Assembly: GCF_024169655.1 (NCBI RefSeq)
Contig: NZ_JALJWV010000001.1
Span: forward strand, 5,376,001-5,440,000
Length of the DNA: 64,000 nt
Source: Pseudomonas marginalis
GTDB taxonomy: Bacteria; Pseudomonadota; Gammaproteobacteria; Pseudomonadales; Pseudomonadaceae
Reading direction: 5' to 3'
Part shown: positions 45,233 through 53,794 of the stretch, one piece after another
Layout of the letters: each line of letters begins with the position of its first letter
How positions within the stretch are numbered: the first letter of the stretch is position 1
Made by a program: the position numbers and the translations under genes
Notes under the pieces: generated by a model
Database searches by the model: none
Told to the model about the DNA's origin: nothing
The model's input: only the letters and a program-made list of their open reading frames with translations

Positions 45233-46081
45233 ATGAAACCGCGCATCCTCGCCGGCCTGATCGGCGCCGGCATCCAGGCTTCCCGCACGCCCGCCCTGCA
45301 TGAACAGGAAGGTGACGCCCAAGGCCTGCGCTACTTGTATCGCCTGATCGACCTGGAACCGCTGCACCTGGACATCAATGCCCTGCCCGACCTCCTGCAG
45401 GCCGCCGAGCAGATGAACTTCACCGGGTTGAACATTACTTACCCGTGCAAGCAGGCGATCCTGCCTTTACTCGATGAATTGTCCGACGAGGCCAGGGGCA
45501 TTGGCGCGGTCAACACCGTGGTGTTCAAGGATGGCAAACGCATCGGCCATAACACTGACTGCCTGGGGTTTGCCGAAGGCTTTCGCCGTAACCTGAATGA
45601 CGTGGCACGCCAACGCGTGGTGCAGATGGGCGCCGGGGGGGCAGGCGCGGCTGTGGCTCATGCGCTGCTGGCAGAGGGCGTTGAACGCTTGAGCATTTTC
45701 GACGTGGACGCCAGCCGCGCCCGCGACCTGGTGGATAACCTCGCCCGACGTTTCGGTAACGGGCGCGCCCAGGTTGGCAACGATCTGGAAAACGCCATGG
45801 CCGAGGCCGACGGCCTGGTGAACACCACGCCGATGGGCATGGCCAAGCTGCCGGGCATGCCGGTGCCCGCCGCGCTGTTACGCGCTGAACTGTGGGTCGC
45901 GGAAATCGTGTATTTCCCCCTGGAAACCGAACTGCTGCGTAACGCCCACGCCTTGGGTTGCCGCACCCTGAATGGCGGCAACATGGCGGTGTTTCAAGCG
46001 GTGAAAGCGTTTGAATTGTTCAGTGGCGTGGTGCCGGATGCACACCGGATGTTGGCGCACTTCCAGAGCATGAACACCTGA
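45233..46081 (+). CDS. Quinate/shikimate dehydrogenase (AroE-like, NAD-type)
   Basis: A 282-residue AroE-family enzyme oxidising shikimate or quinate. The substrate site has NITYPCK and NTDCLGF; the dinucleotide site is GAGGAGAAVA followed by FDVDAS, where an acidic residue replaces the Asn-Arg-Thr of NADP-specific enzymes, suggesting NAD preference as in catabolic enzymes. The ATG at 45233 has AAAGGA at the right distance; an ATG nine bases upstream is inside the ribosome site. Starts 5 bases after the aroQ stop. Confidence 0.87.
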   Translation: MKPRILAGLIGAGIQASRTPALHEQEGDAQGLRYLYRLIDLEPLHLDINALPDLLQAAEQMNFTGLNITYPCKQAILPLLDELSDEARGIGAVNTVVFKDGKRIGHNTDCLGFAEGFRRNLNDVARQRVVQMGAGGAGAAVAHALLAEGVERLSIFDVDASRARDLVDNLARRFGNGRAQVGNDLENAMAEADGLVNTTPMGMAKLPGMPVPAALLRAELWVAEIVYFPLETELLRNAHALGCRTLNGGNMAVFQAVKAFELFSGVVPDAHRMLAHFQSMNT

Positions 46082-46098
46082 CGGCCAAAACCGCATCC

Positions 46099-46127
46099 AA
46101 ATGTGGGAGCGAGCTCCCTCCCACATT
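46099..46127. repeat. Compact palindromic REP
   Basis: AATGTGGGAGCGAGCTCCCTCCCACATT, two half-REPs back to back with a shortened core (GAGCGAGCTC). It sits between the converging dehydrogenase and tetR genes and may end both transcripts. Confidence 0.8.
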
Positions 46128-46142
46128 GAGTCCGCACCAGCC

Positions 46143-46808
46143 TCAGGCCTGCAGGTAACGCAACACCGACTCACAAATCATCTCGCGATGCCGCTGTTTA
46201 ACCACCTCATCCGACAGGTCGGTCTGAAAAATCTCACTGAACGTATGGCGGTTGGATACGCGGTAAAAACAGAATGAGTTGATCAGCAGGTGAACGTCCA
46301 GCGGCACCAGCCCCGCACGGAACAGCCCCATCTCGGCGCCACGGCGCAAGGTCGTGCCCAACGCATCCAGAATGTTGCTGTTCATCGCCTTGATCGAATC
46401 GGAGCGCTTCACGTACTCGGCATTGTGGATATTTTCGATGCTGACGATACGCACGAAATCCACGTTCCGGTCGTGGTGATCGAAGGTGAACTCCACCAGC
46501 CGACGGATCGCTTCGCGCGGTTCCAGGGCCGTGAGGTTCATGCGTGTTTCAGTGTTGCGGATATCGCCGTAGAGCTTCTCCAGCACCTCGACGTACAACT
46601 GCTCCTTGCTGCCGAAGTAGTAATAGATCATGCGTTTCGAGGTGTGGATACGCTCGGCGATCGCATCCACGCGAGCGCCGGAGAGACCCTGCTGAACAAA
46701 CTCGACAATGGCTTCTTGCAGTATGTTTTCGCGGGTCTTTTCCGGGTTGTTCTTACGACTCTTGCGCGGTGCGTCTGACACTGCGGAGAGATCGGGAGTC
46801 AAGGTCAT
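46143..46808 (-). CDS. TetR-family transcriptional regulator
   Basis: A 221-residue regulator. The helix-turn-helix (about 45-70) is SGARVDAIAERIHTSKRMIYYYF shortened here to SGARVDAIAERIHTSKRM; the C-terminal helical domain (about 95-210) would bind the effector. It is the likely local repressor of the quinate/shikimate genes because it follows quiC on the same strand (81-base gap) and faces the aroQ pair. The effector might be quinate, shikimate, dehydroshikimate or protocatechuate. Ribosome site is weak. Confidence 0.85.
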   Translation of the reverse strand: MTLTPDLSAVSDAPRKSRKNNPEKTRENILQEAIVEFVQQGLSGARVDAIAERIHTSKRMIYYYFGSKEQLYVEVLEKLYGDIRNTETRMNLTALEPREAIRRLVEFTFDHHDRNVDFVRIVSIENIHNAEYVKRSDSIKAMNSNILDALGTTLRRGAEMGLFRAGLVPLDVHLLINSFCFYRVSNRHTFSEIFQTDLSDEVVKQRHREMICESVLRYLQA

Positions 46809-46889
46809 GGTGCGCTCACGGCCGGTTTTTATTGTGCAGGCCGCGATTATGGGCCGCAGCGTTCCCCGAAGGAAGCACCAGGCCCGCGG

Positions 46890-48788
46890 TCATAACCGTG
46901 CCTGGCGTACCGCACCACTGCGCGACTTGGCCATCGCCGCCAGGCGCACCGCCACGTTGGCCGCGCCGTAGCCGGCATAGCCATTCTTGCGCTGGATGAT
47001 CTCGAAGAAAAAACGCCCCTCGAACGGCTCGGTGTACACATGAAACAACTCACCGCCCTGGGCGTCACGGTCGTACAGCACGTTGTAGTACGCCAGCTCG
47101 CTGAGGAACTCATCGTCGAAATCAAAGCGCGCCGCCAGGTCGTCATAGTAGTTGAGCGGGATATCCAGCAACGGCACGCCCGCCTCCTTGGCCCGGCGCA
47201 CCTCGGCGAAAATATCCGCGCAGTCGAAGGCAATGTGATGCACACCCGAGCCTCGATAGCTCGACAGTGCGTGGGAAATCGCGGTGTTGCGGTTCTCGGA
47301 AATATTCAGCGGCAGGCGAATCGAGCTGCAGCGGCTACGCAGCGCACGGCTTTTCACCAGGCCATACGGATCAGGCAGCACCACTTCGTCATCGGCTTCG
47401 AAATCCAGCAGGCTCTTGTAGAACAGCACCCAGCTGTCGAGGCTGTCGGCGGGCAAGGCCATCGCCATGTGGTCGATGCGCAAAAGCCCACCACTGGAGG
47501 CAGCGCTCGGTTGCAGATTGAAATCGGTGTCGTATACGCCTTCGCTTGGGTCCACCAGATAAATCAGGCTGCCGTCCGGCGCGCGCACCGCCGCCAATTC
47601 CAGCTCATTCGGCCCGACCAGGCCACGATAAGGCTGGCCCTTGTAGGCCACCGCCCGCTGCAGGGCCTTGGCGCTGTCCTTGACCCGAATCGCCGTGGCA
47701 CATAACGACGGCCCGTGGGCCTCGAAAAAGTTGTGGGCGAAAGAATACGGTTCGCAGTTGAGGATCAGGTTGATATCACCCTGGCGCAACAGGCTGACGC
47801 TCTTGGAACGATGCTGGCCGACCTTGGCGAAGCCCAGGCGCTCCAGCCATTGCGTCAGCTTGGCGCCGAGGTTTTCGTCCACGGCAAATTCAAGGAATTC
47901 AATACCGTCGTATTCGCTGGCGGGCGGGGTGTCGAAGAGGATCTCCAGCGGCACGGCAGGCTGTTCATGCGCCAGGCGCTGGCGGGTTTTCTCTTCCAGG
48001 TAGAGCAGCGAGCGCAAGCCATCCGCCGCGTTGGCTCGGGTTGGTGCGGCGCGGAAGCCGTCGTTGAAGATCTCCAGGGACAACGGCCCGGTATAACCGC
48101 TCTTGATGATCGGCGCGAGAAAGCCCGCCAGGTCGAATTCGCCCTGGCCGGGGAAGCAGCGGAAGTGACGGCTCCACTCCAGCACGTCCATGGCCAGGAT
48201 CGGTGCGTCGGCCATTTGCACAAAGAAAATCTTGTCGCCGGGAATCTCGGCGATAGCACTCGGGTCGCCCTTGAGCGACAGGGTATGGAAGCTGTCGAGC
48301 AACACCCCAAGGCTCGGGTGATCGACCTGGCGCACCAGGTTCCACACCTGCTGCCAGGTGTTCACATGCCGGCCCCAGGCCAGCGCTTCATAGCCGATGC
48401 GCAAGCCACGGCGGCCGGCGTGTTCGGCGAGCAGGCTGAGGTCATCGAGCAAAATACGTTCATCGCCCACGCAATCGGCTGAGGCATTGCTGCACACCAG
48501 CACCAGGTCGGTGCCCAGCTCCTGCATCAGGTCGAACTTACGCTCGGCGCGCTCCAGGTTACGTGCCAGGCGGTCGCGGCGGCAGCCTTCAAAGTCGCGG
48601 AACGGCTGAAACAAGGTGATGGCTAGGCCCAAGTCAGTGCATATTTGCCTGACTTCCCGTGGGCTGCCATCGTAATACAATAGGTCGTTCTCGAAGATCT
48701 CAACCCCATCAAACCCGGCGGCGGCAATGGCTTCGAGCTTTTCTGGCAGGGTGCCGCTCAAGGAAACAGTGGCGATGGAACGTTGCAT
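46890..48788 (-). CDS. quiC: 3-dehydroshikimate dehydratase with HPPD-like domain (QuiC type)
   Basis: A 632-residue fusion enzyme. The N-terminal half (about 1-270) is a TIM-barrel of the sugar-phosphate isomerase/AP-endonuclease 2 class that dehydrates 3-dehydroshikimate to protocatechuate. The C-terminal half (about 290-625) resembles 4-hydroxyphenylpyruvate dioxygenase, with metal-ligand motifs GVHHIAFDC and FFEIIQRKNGYAG; the role of this half is not settled. The domain order and length match QuiC1 of P. putida. GGGAG precedes the ATG. Divergent from the MFS carrier gene. Confidence 0.92.
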   Translation of the reverse strand: MQRSIATVSLSGTLPEKLEAIAAAGFDGVEIFENDLLYYDGSPREVRQICTDLGLAITLFQPFRDFEGCRRDRLARNLERAERKFDLMQELGTDLVLVCSNASADCVGDERILLDDLSLLAEHAGRRGLRIGYEALAWGRHVNTWQQVWNLVRQVDHPSLGVLLDSFHTLSLKGDPSAIAEIPGDKIFFVQMADAPILAMDVLEWSRHFRCFPGQGEFDLAGFLAPIIKSGYTGPLSLEIFNDGFRAAPTRANAADGLRSLLYLEEKTRQRLAHEQPAVPLEILFDTPPASEYDGIEFLEFAVDENLGAKLTQWLERLGFAKVGQHRSKSVSLLRQGDINLILNCEPYSFAHNFFEAHGPSLCATAIRVKDSAKALQRAVAYKGQPYRGLVGPNELELAAVRAPDGSLIYLVDPSEGVYDTDFNLQPSAASSGGLLRIDHMAMALPADSLDSWVLFYKSLLDFEADDEVVLPDPYGLVKSRALRSRCSSIRLPLNISENRNTAISHALSSYRGSGVHHIAFDCADIFAEVRRAKEAGVPLLDIPLNYYDDLAARFDFDDEFLSELAYYNVLYDRDAQGGELFHVYTEPFEGRFFFEIIQRKNGYAGYGAANVAVRLAAMAKSRSGAVRQARL

Positions 48789-48859
48789 GGGGCGACTCCC
48801 GGCAGTTGTTATTTACAGTAAATTATTCGCCCCCAGCCTACACACAGCAATTCAAATGT

Positions 48860-48873
48860 ACGAACCAGTTAGT
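48860..48873. promoter_or_regulatory. Near-palindrome upstream of quiC (candidate TetR operator)
   Basis: ACGAACCAGTTAGT is ACxAAC-CA-GTTxGT-like with one mismatch between arms. It lies 72 bases upstream of quiC and is a candidate for the nearby TetR regulator. Confidence 0.35.
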
Positions 48874-48878
48874 TTTTA

Positions 48879-48893
48879 GGGCGATTATCGAAC
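48879..48893. promoter_or_regulatory. Second PcaR-type site, in the quiC/MFS promoter region
   Basis: GGGCGATTATCGAAC shares CGATnATCGAAC, then ACA, with the perfect palindrome upstream of aroQ. It lies 91 bases upstream of quiC and 119 bases upstream of the MFS gene. Confidence 0.5.
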
Positions 48894-49011
48894 ACAATGG
48901 CCATCAGCGAATTGACGATTTTTTAGCCACTGCGCACCATCGTTCCTGTAGCAACGTCCAAAATAAAACCCAGAACACACCCTAAAAATTCCAAAAAACG
49001 GGTAAAACCTC

Positions 49012-50346
49012 ATGCCTTCGCAAAACTCCGTCCTGGCTGCGCGCCCGGCCAACCCGCATGCCGGCATCGGCGACAAGATTCGCGGCGCAATGGCCGTCGG
49101 CAAAACCCGCTGGGGCATGCTGGCCCTGGTGTTCTTCGCCACCACGCTCAACTACATCGACCGCGCCGCCCTGGGCGTGATGCAACCGATCCTTGCCAAA
49201 GAAATGAGCTGGACGGCGATGGACTACGCCAACATCAACTTCTGGTTCCAGGTCGGCTATGCGATTGGCTTTGTGCTGCAAGGCCGGCTGATCGACCGCG
49301 TGGGAGTCAAGCGCGTGTTCTTCTGCGCGGTACTGCTGTGGAGCGTGGCCACCGGCGCCCACGGCCTGGCCACCTCGGCCGTCGGCTTCATGGTCTGCCG
49401 CTTTATCCTCGGGCTGACCGAAGCCGCCAACTACCCGGCCTGCGTCAAGACCACCCGCCTGTGGTTCCCTGCCGGCGAACGCGCAGTGGCCACCGGCATC
49501 TTCAACGCCGGCACCAACGTCGGCGCGATGATGACGCCGATGCTGCTGCCGTTGATCCTGCATGTGTGGGGCTGGCAGGCGGCGTTCCTGTGCATGTCGG
49601 CACTCGGTGGCATCTGGCTGCTGTTCTGGGGCTTGAAGTACTACAACCCGGAAGACCATCCAACGGTTAAGCAATCCGAATTGGACTACGTGCAACGGGA
49701 AGTCGAACCGGAACAGCCCCGCGTCCCCTTCAGCCGCATCCTGCGCATGCGCGGCACTTGGGCCTTCGCCATCGCCTACTCGCTGACCGCACCGGTGTTC
49801 TGGTTCTACCTGTACTGGCTGCCGCCGTTCTTGAACCAGCAATACAACCTGGGCATCAACGTGACCCAGATGGGTATCCCGCTGATCATCATTTACCTGA
49901 CCGCCGACTTCGGCAGTGTGGGGGGTGGGATTCTGTCGTCGTTCCTGATCGGCCGCGGGTTGAACCCGATCAAGGCGCGGCTGCTGTCGATGCTGCTGTT
50001 CGCCTGCTGCATCGTCGGCGTGATCTTGGCCGCCGGTTCCAGCCAGTTGTGGGTCGCGGTGTTCGCCATCTCCCTGGCGATTGGCGCGCACCAGGCCTGG
50101 ACCGCCAACATCTGGAGCCTGGTGATGGACTACACGCCCAAGCACATGATGAGCACGGTGTTTGGCTTCGGCGGCATGTGCGCGGCCATCGGCGGCATGT
50201 TCATGACCCAGATCGTCGGCCACATCCTGACCGTGACGAACAACAACTACACCGTGCTGTTCACCCTGATCCCGGCGATGTACTTCATCGCGCTGACCTG
50301 GATGTACTTCATGGCGCCGCGCAAGATTCCTACAGTCGACGCCTGA
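49012..50346 (+). CDS. MFS transporter, ACS (anion:cation symporter) family
   Basis: A 444-residue protein with 12 membrane helices. The segment TTLNYIDRAALGVMQP near residue 45 is diagnostic for the ACS family (hexuronate, glucarate, phthalate and related anion importers). It diverges from quiC and shares its promoter region, so uptake of shikimate, quinate, dehydroshikimate or protocatechuate is likely. A basic N-terminal extension of about 25 residues precedes the first helix. Ribosome site is weak. Confidence 0.88.
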   Translation: MPSQNSVLAARPANPHAGIGDKIRGAMAVGKTRWGMLALVFFATTLNYIDRAALGVMQPILAKEMSWTAMDYANINFWFQVGYAIGFVLQGRLIDRVGVKRVFFCAVLLWSVATGAHGLATSAVGFMVCRFILGLTEAANYPACVKTTRLWFPAGERAVATGIFNAGTNVGAMMTPMLLPLILHVWGWQAAFLCMSALGGIWLLFWGLKYYNPEDHPTVKQSELDYVQREVEPEQPRVPFSRILRMRGTWAFAIAYSLTAPVFWFYLYWLPPFLNQQYNLGINVTQMGIPLIIIYLTADFGSVGGGILSSFLIGRGLNPIKARLLSMLLFACCIVGVILAAGSSQLWVAVFAISLAIGAHQAWTANIWSLVMDYTPKHMMSTVFGFGGMCAAIGGMFMTQIVGHILTVTNNNYTVLFTLIPAMYFIALTWMYFMAPRKIPTVDA

Positions 50347-50347
50347 T

Positions 50348-51226
50348 TCAGCGCCGCCGCTGCTGCCAAGCAGCGGCCAACCCGCTCATGCAGATCACCC
50401 CGATGCCGACCACCGTGGTCAAGTCGGGGGTATGCGCAAACACCAGCCAGCCCAACAACCCCGCGAACACGATCTGGCAATAGCCGAACGGCGCCAGCAA
50501 GGCCGGTGCCGCAAAGCGGAAGGCCTGGGTCAGCATCAAGTGCGCGGTCATCCCGCAGGTGCCCAACGCCAGCATCAACACGCCGTGCCACAAGGTCGGC
50601 ACTTGCCAGAAGAACGGCACCATCGCACTCATCACCAAGGTATTGCACAGGCCGGCGAAGAAGTTACTGGTGGTGGGCGTGTCGTATTGGCTGAGGATGC
50701 GCGTGAGCAGTTGGTAGAAGCAGAAGAACAGGGCCGAGCACAGCGGCAGCAGCACCGCAGGGGTGAACAATTCACCGCCCGGGTGGATGATCACCAGCAC
50801 CCCGACAAACCCGCAGATCACCGCCAGCCATTGGCCACGCGTGACATGCTCACCGAGCAGGGGCACCGACAGCGCCGTCACCAGAATCGGCGCGAGGAAG
50901 TTCACCGCCGTGGCTTCCGCCAGCGGGATGTAATGCAGCGCAGCGGTAAAAAACAGGCTGGTGCCCAGCAGGCAAAAGGCCCGCACCACCTGCATCCCCG
51001 GCCGCTTGCTGCGCAGCACGCGCAAGCCTGATTGCGGCAGGAAAATCCCGGCCATCAGCAAGGTATGCACCAGGTAACGCGCCCACACCACCATCACGAT
51101 CGGGTAGAACCCGGCCAGGTATTTGGACAAGGCGTCGTGGCTGGAGAACAGGAAAGTCGCCACCACAATCAGCAAAATGCCTTTGAAGGGATGGTTGACG
51201 CCGGAAAGGGGGGTGCTGACAGTCAT
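50348..51226 (-). CDS. EamA/DMT-family transporter
   Basis: A 292-residue membrane protein with ten helices in two EamA repeats (about 15-145 and 155-285), a family of metabolite exporters. ATFLFSSHDALSKYLAGFYP near the N terminus and FLAPILVTALSVPLLGEHVT are typical. I start at the ATG at 51226 (AAGAG upstream); the frame is open further, without support. It converges with the ACS transporter, 1 base between stops. Substrate unknown. Confidence 0.85.
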   Translation of the reverse strand: MTVSTPLSGVNHPFKGILLIVVATFLFSSHDALSKYLAGFYPIVMVVWARYLVHTLLMAGIFLPQSGLRVLRSKRPGMQVVRAFCLLGTSLFFTAALHYIPLAEATAVNFLAPILVTALSVPLLGEHVTRGQWLAVICGFVGVLVIIHPGGELFTPAVLLPLCSALFFCFYQLLTRILSQYDTPTTSNFFAGLCNTLVMSAMVPFFWQVPTLWHGVLMLALGTCGMTAHLMLTQAFRFAAPALLAPFGYCQIVFAGLLGWLVFAHTPDLTTVVGIGVICMSGLAAAWQQRRR

Positions 51227-51411
51227 TGAATTCTCTTGCGTGGCTGGCTGAACGCGGTGGTACTCAACCCGGTAATCTAGCAGCCGGGCATGCGTCTGCC
51301 CCAAGAGCATAACCAAACACCGTGCGAACAGCGCACTAAATCACCGCAATCGAGTCCAACGCTGCACGTTCGCCCCTGCGTTGCACACTTTTTAACCAAG
51401 GCCTTGCCGCT

Positions 51412-51825
51412 ATGAAAAAAACTGTCTTTCTTCTGTCTGCCCTTGCCCTGCTCGCCGCGTGTAACCAAGAGTCCAAGGCACCCGCCAAACCGGCGCCGCC
51501 TTCCGTGCAAGCGACCCTGGTGCCGCAAACCCCACCCACCGACAACTGGGTCGGCAAATGGATCGGCGTCGAAGGCTTGCACCTGACCATCGCCAAGGAC
51601 GACAGCATCGGCCGTGGCCACTACCTTCTGACCATGCAGTACGGCCTCGACGCCGACGCCGCCGGCACCTTTAAAGGTGAAGCGGCTGAAGACGGCATCG
51701 CGTTCACCCGCCCGGACGGCCCGCAACGGCTGCGCGCCGGTGACGGTGCGGCGACCGGGTTGAAATGGCTGGCGGATAAAAAAGACTGCCTGATCGTCGC
51801 CACCGGCGAAGGCTATTGCCGTTAA
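51412..51825 (+). CDS. Small hypothetical lipoprotein
   Basis: A 137-residue lipoprotein with LALLAAC lipobox (Cys 17) and a Pro- and Ala-rich spacer, then a compact domain with two Cys (DCLIVATGEGYC) and NWVGKWIGVEGLHL, a small beta-barrel-like pattern. Function unknown. It precedes the YpfJ gene by 44 bases and may be co-transcribed. Confidence 0.75.
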   Translation: MKKTVFLLSALALLAACNQESKAPAKPAPPSVQATLVPQTPPTDNWVGKWIGVEGLHLTIAKDDSIGRGHYLLTMQYGLDADAAGTFKGEAAEDGIAFTRPDGPQRLRAGDGAATGLKWLADKKDCLIVATGEGYCR

Positions 51826-51869
51826 TCACGACCATAATCAATCACGGTTAGCACACAGAGGATTGCCCC

Positions 51870-52754
51870 ATGCTATGGAAAAAAGGCCGACGCAGCGACA
51901 ACGTGGTGGATGCCCGCGATGACAGTGGCGGCGGCGGTGGTATGCGCTTTGGCGGCGGCAAGGGCCTGAGCCTGACCGCGATTGTGTTGATCGTCGGCAT
52001 CGGCTGGTTGACCGGCCAGGACCCGCTGCAGATCCTCGGCCAATTGACCGGCCAGATGGACCAGGCGCCCTCGGTGAGCACCCCATCGCGCCAGGCGCCG
52101 CCGGCCAATGATGAGCAAGTCGACTTTGTCCGCGCGGTATTGGGCGATACCGAAGACACCTGGGGCCAGGTGTTCAAGGAAAACGGCTTGGCCTACAAGA
52201 ACCCGCAGCTGATTCTGTTCCGCGGCCGGGTCAATTCCGCCTGCGGTGGCGCCACTTCCGCCAGCGGCCCGTTCTATTGCCCGGCGGATCAGCAGGTGTA
52301 CCTGGACCTGGATTTCTTCCGGGAAATGTCACAACGGTTCAAGGCCGCTGGCGATTTTGCCCAGGCCTACGTGATCGCCCACGAAGTCGGGCACCACGTG
52401 CAGACCTTGCTCGGCATCTCCTCGAAGATCCAGGCTGCGCGCCAGCAAGGCCGGCAGATGCAAGGCGACGGCGGCCTGCTGGTGCGCCAGGAGCTGCAAG
52501 CCGACTGCTTTGCCGGGGTGTGGGCCTACCGTGCGCAAAAACGCCTGAACTGGCTGGAGCCCGGTGATATTGAGGAAGCGCTGAATGCGGCCAACGCGAT
52601 TGGCGATGACCGTTTGCAGCAACAGGGCCAGGGCCGCGTCGTGCCGGACTCGTTTACCCACGGCACCTCGGCGCAGCGGGTGCGCTGGTTCAAGACCGGC
52701 TTTGCCCAAGGCCAGATCACTCAATGCGACACCTTTACCGCCAAGAGTCTTTAG
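51870..52754 (+). CDS. YpfJ family neutral zinc metallopeptidase
   Basis: A 294-residue protein of the YpfJ (KPN_02809) family. One N-terminal membrane helix (about 36-52: LSLTAIVLIVGIGWLTG) anchors a catalytic domain with the zinc motif HEVGHHVQ (about 170) and downstream acidic residues in LQADCFAGVW. Its physiological substrate is unknown. AGAGGA precedes the ATG. Its stop is directly followed by the start of the hydrolase gene, so they form a unit. Confidence 0.9.
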   Translation: MLWKKGRRSDNVVDARDDSGGGGGMRFGGGKGLSLTAIVLIVGIGWLTGQDPLQILGQLTGQMDQAPSVSTPSRQAPPANDEQVDFVRAVLGDTEDTWGQVFKENGLAYKNPQLILFRGRVNSACGGATSASGPFYCPADQQVYLDLDFFREMSQRFKAAGDFAQAYVIAHEVGHHVQTLLGISSKIQAARQQGRQMQGDGGLLVRQELQADCFAGVWAYRAQKRLNWLEPGDIEEALNAANAIGDDRLQQQGQGRVVPDSFTHGTSAQRVRWFKTGFAQGQITQCDTFTAKSL

Positions 52755-53738
52755 ATGAATACGCGCTTGGGCATGCTGCTGGGTTTGTTGGTCACCTGTT
52801 GCGCCCCCGCCTGGGCCGCCGAGCACGGGGTCAAGGTGGTCAGTCCCGAGCGCTTTCACCTGGATGCCGGCGACCTCAGCCTCGGCTTGAGCCAGGATTG
52901 GGGTAAACCGCTGCCCAACGTCACGCGTGCGTTGATCATCGTGCATGGTCGCCTGCGCAACGCACAAACCTACCTGCAGAGCGGTGAAGACGCCGCCGAG
53001 CAGGCAGGGGTTGGCGGCACGACGCTGGTGATCGCGCCGCAGTTTCTGAATCAGTCCGATGTGAAACGCAATCACCTGGACAATCAACTTCTGCGCTGGA
53101 AGGGCAATGACTGGATGGCCGGCGAGCCCTCGGTGGAGCCGGGCGCTGTCAGCTCCTTCGGCGCGCTCGACCAGATCATCAAGCACCTGGGTAACCGCAG
53201 GCTATTTCCGGCGCTGAGAGAGATTGTGGTGGCCGGCCATTCCGGCGGTGGCCAGGTGGTGCAACGCTTCGCCCTTACCGGCCACGACCATCCGACCCTG
53301 CACACCGAGGGCATCCGCCTGCGTTTTGTGGTGGCCAACCCGTCGTCCTACGCCTACTTCAGCCCGCAGCGCCCAGTGCCGTTCAAGGTCGCCGACTGCC
53401 CAGGTTTCAATGACTGGAAGTACGGCATGCAGCACCTGCCCGCCTATGCCAAGGGGCAAAGCGCCGAGCAACTGGAGCAGGCCTATGTGTCGCGTGACAT
53501 CACCTACCTGCTCGGCCAGCAGGACACCGACCCGAACCACCCCGCGCTGGATAAAAGCTGTGAAGCCGAGACCCAGGGCGCGTATCGCCTGATTCGTGGG
53601 CACAACTACTTTGACGCCCTCAAGCAACGCCATCCGCAACTGACCCAGAAGCTGGTGGAAGTGCCGGGGGTTGGGCATAACGGCGACGGGATGTTCACCT
53701 CGCCCGAGGGCCAGAACGTACTGTTTTCCCAGTATTAA
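52755..53738 (+). CDS. Exported alpha/beta-hydrolase-like protein
   Basis: A 327-residue protein with a signal peptide (about 1-22, cut near AWAAE). It has the hydrolase nucleophile elbow GHSGGGQVV (Ser about 161), an oxyanion-type strand ALIIVHGR (about 60) and a C-terminal His in GVGHNGDGMF (about 313). Substrate unknown. It begins at the base after the YpfJ stop codon. Confidence 0.8.
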   Translation: MNTRLGMLLGLLVTCCAPAWAAEHGVKVVSPERFHLDAGDLSLGLSQDWGKPLPNVTRALIIVHGRLRNAQTYLQSGEDAAEQAGVGGTTLVIAPQFLNQSDVKRNHLDNQLLRWKGNDWMAGEPSVEPGAVSSFGALDQIIKHLGNRRLFPALREIVVAGHSGGGQVVQRFALTGHDHPTLHTEGIRLRFVVANPSSYAYFSPQRPVPFKVADCPGFNDWKYGMQHLPAYAKGQSAEQLEQAYVSRDITYLLGQQDTDPNHPALDKSCEAETQGAYRLIRGHNYFDALKQRHPQLTQKLVEVPGVGHNGDGMFTSPEGQNVLFSQY

Positions 53739-53755
53739 CTGAAGAAACCGGCTCA

Positions 53756-53787
53756 AAATGTGGGAGGGGGCTTGCCCCCTCCCACAG
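53756..53787. repeat. Compact palindromic REP
   Basis: AATGTGGGAGGGGG-CTTG-CCCCCTCCCACA forms an almost perfect hairpin between the converging hydrolase and HAD genes. Confidence 0.88.
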
Positions 53788-53794
53788 TTGATCT

